From the NCBI RefSeq assembly GCF_022605725.1, contig NC_065561.1, forward strand, positions 21,490,256 through 21,554,255: DNA of 64,000 nt, given 5' to 3'. Below the pieces are notes generated by a model. That model made no database searches, was not told the DNA's origin, and saw nothing but the letters and a program-made list of their open reading frames with translations. Shown piece after piece: positions 25,601 to 37,600 of this stretch. The position numbers were made by a program, and so were the translations under genes. Each line of letters begins with the position of its first letter. The first letter of the stretch is position 1. The stretch comes from Anthonomus grandis grandis (lineage: Eukaryota; Arthropoda; Insecta; Coleoptera; Curculionidae).

Positions 25601-28600
25601 CGTATCGACTTGAATCATTTTTTTAAACATAAAGGGAGGTTCTCTTAACCGTTTAGTCACACTTTGAACAAATTTGATTATTTTTAAGGAAGTTATGGAC
25701 TTTTTTTATACTGAGGGTTCAAGAAAATGGACAAATTTCCCCTAATCATCTTTGACAGCCTGTAAAAAAATTTGCAATTAAAGTATCGACTTAAAATACT
25801 TTTTTAAAGATAAAATGAAGTTCTCTTAACGGCTTAATGGAACTTTGAACAAATTTGGATTATTTTTAAGGAAGTTATGGACTTTTTTATACTGAGGGTT
25901 CAAGAAAATGGACAAATTTCCCCTAATCATCTTTGAGAGCCTGAAAAAAAATTTCTAATTGAAGTATCGACTTGGAATATTTTTTTAGATTTAAAATGAA
26001 GTTTTCTTAAGGGTTTAGTGGGACTTTGAGCAAATTTCGACAAATTTCCAAGCAGCTATAGAATTTTTTTATACTGAAGGTCCAAAAAAAATTGGGAAAA
26101 TTTTTACATCAACTTTGACAGCCTATAAAAAAATTTCTAATTGACGTATCGAGTTCAATCATTTTTTTAAACATAAAGGGAGATTCTCTTAACCGTATAG
26201 TGAAACTTTCAACAAATTTGGATTATTTTTAATGGAGTTATGGACTTTTTTGTACTGAGGGTTCAAGAAAATTGACAAATTTCCCCTAATCATCTTTGAC
26301 AGCCTGTAAAAAATTTTCCAATTAACGTATCAACTTGAAATGTTTTTTTAGACATAGAATGAAGTTCTCTTAACGGTTTAGTGGAACTTTGGACTACTTT
26401 GGATCATTTTTAAGGAAGTTATGGACTTTTTTGTGTTGAGGATGCAAAAAAATGGGAAAATTTCACCTAATCGTCTTTGACAGCCTGTAAAAAAATTTCC
26501 AATTAAAGTATCGACTTGAAATACTTTTTTAAAGATGAAATGAAATTCTCTTAACCGTTTAGTGAAACTTTGAATAAATTTGGATTATTTTTAAGGGAGT
26601 TAATGGACTTTTTTATACTGAGGGTTCAAGAAAATTGACAAATTTTCCATAATCATCTTTGAGAGCCTGAAAAAAAAATTTCTAATTGAAGTATCGACTT
26701 GGAATGTTTTTTTAGATTTAAAATGAAGTTTTCTTAACCGGTTAGTAGGACTTTGAGCAAATTTCGACAAATTTCCAGGCAGCTATAGAATTTTTTTATA
26801 CTGAAGGTCCAAAAAAAATGGGAAAATTTGTACCATCAACTTTGACAGCCTATAAAAAATTTTCTAATTAACGTATCGAGTTCGATCATTTTTTTAAACA
26901 TAAAGGGAGATTCTCTTAACCGTATAGTGAAACTTTCAACAAATTTGGATTATTTTTAAGGGAGTTATGGACTTTTTTATACTGATGGTTCAAGAAAATG
27001 GACAAATTTTCCCTAATCATCTTTGACAGCCTGTAAAAAAAATTTTCAATTAACGTATCGACTTGAAATATTTTTTTAGACATAGAATGAAGTTCTCTTA
27101 ATGGTTTAGTGGAACTTTGAGCAAATTTGGACAAATTTCCAGGAAGCTATAGAATTTTTTTATACTGAAGGTCCAAAAAAAATTGGGAAAATTTTTACAT
27201 CAACTTTGACAGCCTATAAAAAATTTTCTAATTAACGTATCGACTTGAATCATTTTTTTAAACATAAAGGGAGATTCTCTTAACCGTATAGTGAAGCTTT
27301 CAACAAATTTGGATTATTTTTAATGGAGTTATGGACTTTTTTGTACTGAGGGTTCAAGAAAATTGACAAATTTCCCCTAATCCTCTTTGACAGCCTGTAA
27401 AAAAAATTTTCAGTTAATGTATCAACTTGAAATATTTTTTTAGACATAACGTGAAGTTCTCTTAACGGTTTAGTGGAACTTTGGACTACTTTGGATTATT
27501 TTTAAGGAAGTTATGGACTTTTTTGTGTTGAGGATGCAAAAAAATGGGAAAATTTCACCTAATCGTCTTTGACAGCCTGTAAAAAAATTTCCAATTAAAG
27601 CATCGACTTGAAATACTTTTTTAAAGATAAAATGAAGTTCTCTCAGCCATCTAGTGAAACTTTGAACAAATTTGGATTATTTTTAAGGGAGTTATGGACT
27701 TTTTTATACTGATGGTTCAAGAAAATGGACAAATTTCCCCTATTCATCTTTGAGAGCCTGAAAAAACATTTCTAATTGAAGTATCGACTTGGAATGTTTT
27801 TTTAGATTTAAAATGAAGTTTTCTTAACCGGTTAGTAGGACTTTGAGCAAATTTCGACAAATTTCCAGGAAGCTATAGAATTTTTTTATACTGAAGGTCC
27901 AAAAAAAATGGGAAAATTTGTACCATCAACTTTGACAGCCTATAAAAAATTTTCTAATTAACGTATCGAGTTCAATCATTTTTTTAAACATAAGGGGAGA
28001 TTCTCTTAACCGTATAGTGAAACTTTCAACAAATTTGGATTATTTTTAAGGAAGTTATGGACTTTTTTATACTGATGGTTCAAGAAAATGGAAAAATTTT
28101 CCCTAATCATCTTTGACAGCCTGTAAAAAAAATTTTCAATTAACGTATCAACTTGAAATATTTTTTTAGACATAACGTGAAGTTCTCTTAACGGTTTAGT
28201 GGAACTTTGGACTACTTTGGATCATTTTTAAGGAAGTTATGGACTTTTTTGTATTGAGGATGCAAAAAAAGTGGGGAAATTTCACCTAATCGTCTTTGAC
28301 AGCCTGTAAAAAAATTTCCAATTAAAGTATCGACTTGAAATACTTTTTTAAAGATGAAATGAAATTCTCTTAACCGTTTAGTGAAACTTTGAATAAATTT
28401 GGATTATTTTTAAGGGAGTTAATGGACTTTTTTATACTGAGGGTTCAAGAAAATCGACAAATTTCCCCTAATCATCTTTGAGAGCCTGAAAAAAAAATTC
28501 TAATTGAAGTATCGACTTGGAATGTTTTTTTAGATTTAAAATGAAGTTTTCTTAACGATTTAGTGGGACTTTGAGCAAATTTCGACAAATTTCCAAGCAG

Positions 28601-31600
28601 CTATAGAATTTTTTTATACTGAAGGTCCAAAAAAATGGGAAAATTTGTACCATCAACTTTGACAGCCTATAAAAAATTTTCTAATTAACGTATCGAGTTC
28701 AATCATTTTTTTAAACATAAAGGGAGATTCTCTTAACCGTATAGTGAAACTTTCAACAAATTTGGATTATTTTTAAGGGAGTTATGGACTTTTTTATACT
28801 GAGGGTTCAAGAAAATGGACAAATTTCCCCTAATCATCTTTGACAGCCTGTAAAAAAAATTCCAATTCACGTATCGACTTGAAATATTTTTTTAGACATA
28901 GAATGAAGTTCTCTTAATGGTTTAGTGGAACTTTGAGCAAATTTGGACAAATTTCCAGGAAGCTATAGAATTTTTTTATACTGAAGGTCCAAAAAAAATT
29001 GGGAAAATTTTTACATCAACTTTGACAGCCTATAAAAAATTTTCTAATTAACGTATCGACTTGAATCATTTTTTTAAACATAAAGGGAGATTCTCTTAAC
29101 CGTATAGTGAAGCTTTCAACAAATTTGGATTATTTTTAATGGAGTTATGGACTTTTTTGTACTGAGGGTTCAAGAAAATTGACAAATTTCCCCTAATCCT
29201 CTTTGACAGCCTGTAAAAAAAATTTTCAGTTAACGTATCAACTTGAAATATTTTTTTAGACATAACGTGAAGTTCTCTTAACGGTTTAGTGGAACTTTGG
29301 ACTACTTTGGATTATTTTTAAGGAAGTTATGGACTTTTTTGTGTTGAGGATGCAAAAAAATGGGAAAATTTCACCTAATCGTCTTTGACAGCCTGTAAAA
29401 AAATTTCCAATTAAAGCATCGACTTGAAATACTTTTTTAAAGATAAAATGAAGTTCTCTCAGCCATCTAGTGAAACTTTGAACAAATTTGGATTATTTTT
29501 AAGGGAGTTATGGACTTTTTTATACTGAGGGTTCAAGAAAATGGACAAATTTTCCCTAATCATCTTTGAGAGCCTGAAAAAAAATTTCTAATTGAAGTAT
29601 CGACTTGGAATATTTTTTTAGATTTAAAATGAAGTTTTCTTAAGGGTTTAGTGGGACTTTGAGCAAATTTCGATAAATTTCCAAGCAGCTATAGAATTTT
29701 TTTATACTGAAGGTCCAAAAAAAATGGGAAAATTTGTACCAACAACTTTGACAGCCTATAAAAATTTTTCTAATTAACGTATCGAGTTCAATCATTTTTT
29801 TAAACATAAAGGGAGATTCCCTTAACCGTATAGTGAAACTTTCAACAAATTTGGATTATTTTTAAGGAAATTATAGACTTTTTTATACTGAAGGTTCAAG
29901 AAAATTGATAAATTTCCCCTAATCATCTTTGACAGCCTGTAAAAAAATTTCCAATTAACGTATCAACTTGAAATGTTTTTTTAGACATAGAATGAAGTTC
30001 TCTTAATGGTTTAGTGGAACTTCGAGCAAATTTGGACAAATTTCCAGGAAGCTGTAGAATTTTTTTATACTGAAGGTCCAAAAAAATTTCTACATCAATT
30101 TTAACAGACTGTAAAAAATTTTCTAATTGAAGTATCGGCTTGAAACATTTTTTTAGATTTGAAATGAAGTTCTCTTAAGGGTTTAGTAGAACTTTGAGCA
30201 AATTTGGACACATTTCAAGGGAGTTATAGAATTTTTTTGTATTGAAGGTCCAAGAAAATGGGAAAATTTCTACCACCAACTTTAACATGGGTGGCTGTTA
30301 TATGTTCTAATTAAAGTATCAACTTGAAATATTTTTTTTAGACATAAAGTGAAGTTCTCTTAACGGTTTAGTGGAACTTTTAGCAAATTTGGACGAGTCT
30401 CGAGAGAGTTATAGAATTTTTTGTATTGAGGGTCCAAAAAAATTGAAAAATTTCTACCATCAACTTTAACAGCCTGTAAAAAATGTTCTAAATAAAGTAT
30501 TGACTTGGAATATTTTTTTAAATATAAAATGAAATTCTCTTAACGATTTAGTGGAACTTTGGGTAAATTTGAATTATTTGTAAGGGAGTTATGGACTTTT
30601 TTGTACTGAGGGTCCAAAGAAATGGACAAATTTCCTCTATTCATCTTTGACAGTCTATAAAAATTGTCCAATTAACTTATTGACTTGAAATATTTTTTTT
30701 AAACATAAAGTGAAGTTCTCGTAATGGTTTAGTGGAACTTTGAGCAAATTTGGACAATTTTCAAGGGAGTTATAGAATTTTTTGTATTAAGGGTCTAAAA
30801 AAATAGAAAATTTCTGCTTTCAACTTTGACAGCCTATAAAACATTTTCCAATTAACTTATCAACTTGAAATATTTTTTTAAACATAGAATGAAGTTCTCT
30901 TAATGGTTTAGTGGAACTTTGAGCAAATTTGGACAAATATCCAGGAAGCTATAGAATTTTTTTATACTGAAGGTAAAAAAAAATTGGAAAATTTTTACAT
31001 CAACTTTGACGGCCTGTAAAATATTTTTTAATTGAAGTATCGACTTGAAATATTTTTTTAGATTTAAAATGAAGCTCTCTTAACGGTTTAGTGGAACTTC
31101 GAGCAAATTTGGACAAATTTCCAGGAAGCTATAGAATTTCTTTGTATTGAGGGTCTAAAAAAATGGTAAAATTTCTACATCAATTTTGACAGTCTGTAAA
31201 AAATTTTCTAATTAACGTATTAACTTGAAATATTTTTTTAGGCATAAAATGAAGTTCTCTTAATGTTTTAGTGGAACTTTGAGCAAATTTGGACAAGTTT
31301 CAAGGGAGTTATAGATATTTTTGTATTGAGGGTCCAAAAAATTGGGAAAATTTCTACATCAACTTTGACAGCCTGTAAAAATGGTTCTAATTGAAATGTC
31401 GACTTGAAATATTTTTTTAGATTTAAAATGAAGTTCTCTTAACGGTTTAGTGGAACTTTGAGCAAATTTGGACAAGTCTCAAGAGAGTTATAGAATTTTT
31501 TGTATTGAGGGTCCAAAAAACTGGGAAAACTTCTACCATCAACTTTGACAGCCTGTAAAAACTTTTTTAATCAAAGTATCGACTTGAAATATTTTTTTAG

Positions 31601-34600
31601 TCATAAAATGAAACTCTCTTAACACTTTAGTGGAACTTTGGGTAAATTTGAATAATTTTTAAGGGAGTTATGAACTTTTTTGTATTGAAGATCCAATAAA
31701 AAAAGGAAAATTTGCACCATCAACTATGAGATCCTGTCAAAAACTTTCTAATTAGAATATAAACTTAAAATTTCTTAAAATAATAAATATAATATATAAT
31801 TTTCAATATAATTTATGTTTATTTTTTGGAGAATTCTGAAAAACGGTGATTTTTCAGAGGAGATTCTTGCCGAGAAAGTGTGTGGGGTGGGTGGGGGGGC
31901 AAGGGTAGTATTAATTAAAAAAAAACGTCTTTTTAACCAAAAATTAATGCCTCAGAAAAAATTAACTATAATTTGTTCATTTTTAACTATAGAATATAAA
32001 TTAAAATATCATAACCAATAAAGAGACAGAATTCAACGTACGAATCAAAAATATCAGAAGATACCTTAAGGACTCTTGACGAACACAAAAAAAAATGATT
32101 AAAATCCATACACTAAAAACCAAGATATTGACCTTTTTTTTTTAAACTGGAGAGCCTGGAAGAAATTAAATATTTTGCCAATTACTGGCAAGCGACTATC
32201 TTAAATTACAAAAGCTTGAGAGTAGTAAGAAAATTACTGCAGGCACTCAGAGCATCTCAAGAACCTGGAAGATACTCTTTAATTACTTAGGATTGAAATG
32301 AGAGCCTTACACTTGCTCAATTTACCTTGAAACACCTGTAAAAAGCTTGAGAGTAGTTAGAAAATTATTCCAGGCACTCACAGTGACTCCTAGACTTACT
32401 CAGCTGACCCAGTCAACTGGTAATCTCTCAAACATCCTGCAGTTTTTTTTATAAATTTATCTGAAAATGCCTGGAAGAACTTGAGAGTAGTTAGAAAATT
32501 ATTCCAGGCACTCGGAGTGCCTCAAAAGCCTGGAATATACTCTAAAATTACCTAGAATTCAATAGAAAGCCCTACACTTGCTCAATTTAACTTCAAATGT
32601 CTGTAGAAAGTTTGAGAGTAGTTAGAAAATTATTCCAGGCACTTAGAGTGCCTCAAAAGCCTGGAATATACTCTAAAATTACCTAGAATTCAATAGAGAG
32701 CCCTAAACTTGCTCAATTTACGTTCAAATTCACGTATTAAAATTAATGACGTTTAAAGTGAACCACTCTGTATATTAAAAAATAAATGAAAGGAAATATA
32801 TGATGGTACACAAACACACGTTTGATGTTAGGTGAGCCAAAATCTCGACTTTTTTTGGACATATCCCTGTCTCAGTTCTTTAATATCTTCGGTATCAATT
32901 AAAAATTGTGTTGTTCTATTGCAGTTTATCTAATTACGTATGAAAACACTCGATTTATCAAAATTATTTACCTATTTCTAATCTGCGACAAAGATATAGA
33001 TCTTATAGGAGAGCTAAAATTTCGACTTTTGGTCGGTTTTTTTTATATATCCGTATCTCAGTTCTTTAATATCTTCGATATCAATTTAAAATTGTGTTTT
33101 TCTATTGCAGTTCATCTAATTACTCAGAATCAGAATATCTTTAGTATTACTTTAGGGAAAAAAATTATACAAATTCGTTACTTGAGTCAATAATGTCAAA
33201 ACAGCAATAATTAATTGATTCTTATGATAATTAATACCCATACTTTCCTATTCCTGTAAGATAATAGACCATTAAATGAAAAGAATAATAAAGAGACTCA
33301 CTTAGTGTGACTATTTTACACATCTAGGTTATTTAAAGCAGGATACCCCAATAACTGATCCTCTAACTTTCCTTCGCATATATACTATGGCCCTTTGACT
33401 AACCAGATCTAATTACACCTGACTATTGGCAGTTTTTTTTTTTAAATTCCCATAAAGCTCTTCACTGACAAGACCTAGTCCCCTCGGACTAGTGATGTAA
33501 AGGGTAATATTACTGCAAGACCGGTAACATTGGTAATATTGGGGTTTTTTCACTCTATATACTCTCATTTATTCGCTATTCGCCCAGCTCTACTGGGCTT
33601 TACTGGCTCAAGGACGAAATTTGACGATCGTGCCGTACGCAACAATTAAATTGAAGCTGAAAATTTAGTTGCGACGTAGTTCATTTATGAAACTGCAAGG
33701 CGTCATCCAAAATATTCTTCAGAAGTAGGTCTTATTACCGAAGCACTTGCACAGTACAAAATTAGAGGTGGTAATCTTTTTGCTAAGGAATTCGTTATTT
33801 CTAGCGAAAAATCTACATATTTCTGGGCATGTTTGGTGGGCAGGAATTTGCTCCAGTTCTAAAATAAGTAGATTGGCTGTAGACATTTTAAATTTACCAT
33901 CGTCAGCAGCCGCAACTGAAAGAACGTTTAGTTCTTATGGATTTATTCATCGGCAAAGAAGAAACAGACTTACCGTGGAAAACTAACTTATATTGCCCGT
34001 AATTATAATTTACTAAACGAAGATCATTCAAAAAGAGAAAAAGCTACTGAGGATTCTGAGGAAGAAATTGAAAAAGAAGATCTCGGTTTCGAAATTATAG
34101 ACTTATAGACTGAATTAACCAAGGAGAAAGAAGAATCAGATGAAAAGTTTGGGGATGATGAGGATGATTTACCATTATCCACTCTATTACGTAGTTCATT
34201 CTGACTCGTTTTTTTTGTGTTTCCTAATGTTTTTACTGTTTTTGAATTAAAAAAACTAGTATTAGTTAAAAAGCTGTTTTTTTTTAATAAATTACCAATA
34301 TTACCGTAATTTTACATCCTATACCTCGGACCAATATAGGAGCGAACTGACCTATTACTTCTTAATTTTAGGGTCCAATGTGGAAACAAATCCGTGGCAA
34401 AGGGTTCGCCTACACTTACCGCATGCTTGTCAAAGTATCCGAAGGATTAATTTATTTGATCTTCGGCCGTGCCACGAACGTAATCGGTGCCTACCAGGAA
34501 TCCAAAGAAATCATTGATAAACAATTAAAGAACAAAGAATGGGACAACACGCTGTTAGAATCGGCCAGGAGCTCCTTAATCTTCACGATTATCGAGGAAG

Positions 34601-37600
34601 AAAAGACGGTTGGTAGTGTGGTCGAACTGTCTCTTCGATCCTATTTCCAGGGAGTCGAATATACTTATAATAGGTACACACATTTTATTTATAGCTAGTT
34701 TGTAAACGAATTCGTTGCTACAGAGTTGATTAGGTTAAAAGTACAGTAAGAAAACGTGTTTTTTGGGGGTAATTTTAAAAGAAAAATCACGTCGAGGTTA
34801 GGTTGGAAGTCTCCTAAAAGGGTCTTAAAAATGGCAACAGTATTATGGGCTATTTGACACTTTTTGTTGATATACAAGCATCTTGTGGAATCACTCATGT
34901 AATTAATAATGATCTGCTAAAGGTCAAGGCTTGGTTTGACAACAATTTATTAACGTTTAACATATCTAAGACTAAAGTGCTTACCTTTAGGTGTGACCTT
35001 ACTGACATTATTCTTGACAAAATAAATTAAGCAATACAGAATGTTTAACATTCCTTTATATTAAAATGGATAAAAAACTAAATTTTGATTATCACATAAT
35101 ATCTAAGAAACTGCCTTCTGATTGTTACGCTTTAAGAGTTATTTCTAGGTCAATTAGAATGGCGGATTTTGCCCTAATTGAGAGTAATTTGAGATATGGT
35201 CTTCCCTTTTGGGGTTGCTGCATTGGTTGTCTTTTTAAGTCTTTGTTTGTATTACAAAGGAGAGTAGTTCCAATTATGTATAATGTTGGTTTAAGGGAAT
35301 CATGTATATTGAGGATCTAATAAAAAAATTTCTACTAGCAACTTTGACAGCCTGTAAAAAATATTCCTATTAAAGTATCGACTTGGAGTATTTCTTTAAA
35401 CATAAAATGAAGTTCTCTTAACGGTTTAGTGGAACTTTAAGCAAATTTGGACAAGATTTAAAGGAGTTATAGAATTTTTTTGTATTGAGGGTCCAAAAAT
35501 ATGAAAAAAATTTTTACCATCAACTTTGACAGCTTGTAAAATTTTTTTAAATTAAAGTATCGACATGAAATATTTTTTGAAACATAAAATTAGGTTCTCT
35601 TAATGGTTTAGTGGAACTTTGGGTAAATTGGTAGAAGTTTTAAGGATTTTATGGACTTTTTTGTATTGAGACTCCAAAAAAATTGGAAAATTTGTACTCT
35701 TTACATTCAGAGGGTGTAAAAATATTTGCAAGTAACGTATTAACTTGAACTATTTTTTTACACATGAAATGAAGTTTTTTTAACCGTTTAGTAAAACTTT
35801 GAATAAATTTGGAGCATTTTTATGGGAGTTATGGACTCTTTTATACCGACGCTCCAAGAAAATGGTAAAATTTCTACCATCAACTTTGACAGCCTGTAAA
35901 AAATTTTCTATTTAAAGTATCGACTTGAAATATTTTTTTAAATATAAAATGAAGTTCTCTTAACGATTTAGTGGAACTTTGGGTAAATTTGAATAATTTT
36001 TAAGGGAGTTATGGACTTTTTTGTAATGAGGGTCCAAAGAAATGGACAAATTTCCTGTATTCATCTTTGACAGTCTATAAAACATTTTCCAATTAACGTA
36101 TAAACTTGAAATATTTTTTCAGACATAAAATGAAGTTCTCTTAATGGTTTAGTGGAAGTTTGAATAAATTTGAACAAATTTTAAGGGATTTATGGACTTT
36201 TTTGTATTGAGAGTCCAAAAAAATTGGAAAAGTTTTACTCTCAACATTGAGAATCTGTAAAAACTCGTCCAATTAACATATTAACTTGAAATATCTTTTT
36301 AGACATAAAATGAAGGTCTCTTAACGGCTTGGTGGAACTTTGGACAAGTTTCAAACGACTTATAGAATTTTTTTGTATTGAGGATCCAAAAAAATGGAAA
36401 AATTTCTACCATCAACTTTGACAGCCTGTAAAAAATTTTCTAATTAAAGTATCGGCTTAAAATGTTTTTTTAAATATAAAATGAAGTTCTCTTAACGATT
36501 TAGTGGAACTTTGGGTAATTTGGTACAACTTTTAAGGGTTTTATGGACTTTTTTGTATTGAGACTCCAAAAAAATTGGAAAATTTGTACTCTTTACATTC
36601 AGAGGCTGTAAAAATATTTGCAAGTAACGTATTAACTTGAACTATTTTTTTACACATGAAATGAAGTTTTTTTAACCGTTTAGTAAAACTTTGAATAAAT
36701 TTGGAGCATTTTTATGGGAGTTATGGACTTTTTTGTACTGAGGGACCAAAGAAATGGACAAATTTCCTCTATTCGTCTTTGGCAGTCTATAAAACATTTT
36801 CCAATTAACGTATAAACTTGAAATATTTTTTCAGGCATAAAATGGAGTTCTCGTAATGGATTAGTGGAACTTTGAGCAAATTTGGACAAATTTCAAGGAA
36901 ACTATAGAATTTTTTTGTCCAAAAAATGGAAAAATTTCTACCATCAACTTTGACAACCTGTAAAAAATGTTCTAATTAAAGTATCGACTTGAATTATTTT
37001 TTTAAATATAAAATGAAGTTCTCTTAACGATTTAGTGGAACTTTGGGTAAATTTGAATAATTTTTAAGGGAGTTATGGACTTTTTTGTACTGAGGGTCCA
37101 AAGAAATGGCCAAATTTCCTCTATTCATCTTTGACAGTCTATACAACATTTTCCAATGAACGTATTAACTTGAAATATTTTTTCAGGCATAAAATGAAGT
37201 TTTCTTAATGCTTTAGTGAATCTTTGAGCAAATTTGGATAAGTTTCATGGGAGTAATAGAATTTTTATATATTGAGGGTCCAAAAATATGAAAAAATTTC
37301 GACCGTCAACTTTGACAGCCTGTAAATATTTTTTTAATTAAAGTATCGACATGAAATATTTTTTTAAACATAAAATCAGGTTCTCTTAATGGTTTAGTGG
37401 AACTTTGGGTAAATTGGTACAACTTTTAAGGGTTTTATGGATTTTTTTGTATTGAGACCCCCCAAAAAAATTGGAAAATTTTTACTCTCAACATTGAGAA
37501 GCTGTAAATTTTTTTTCCAATTAACGTATCAAGTTGAAATTCTTTTTAGACATAAAATGAAGTTCTCTGAACGGCTTAGTGGAACTTATAGAATTTTTTT

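Noticed and set aside
26916..27134. Frames such as 26916-27134 and 36680-36889 with similar translations
   Set aside because: They are translations of the 182-bp satellite; the resemblance between them reflects repeat homology, not a gene family.
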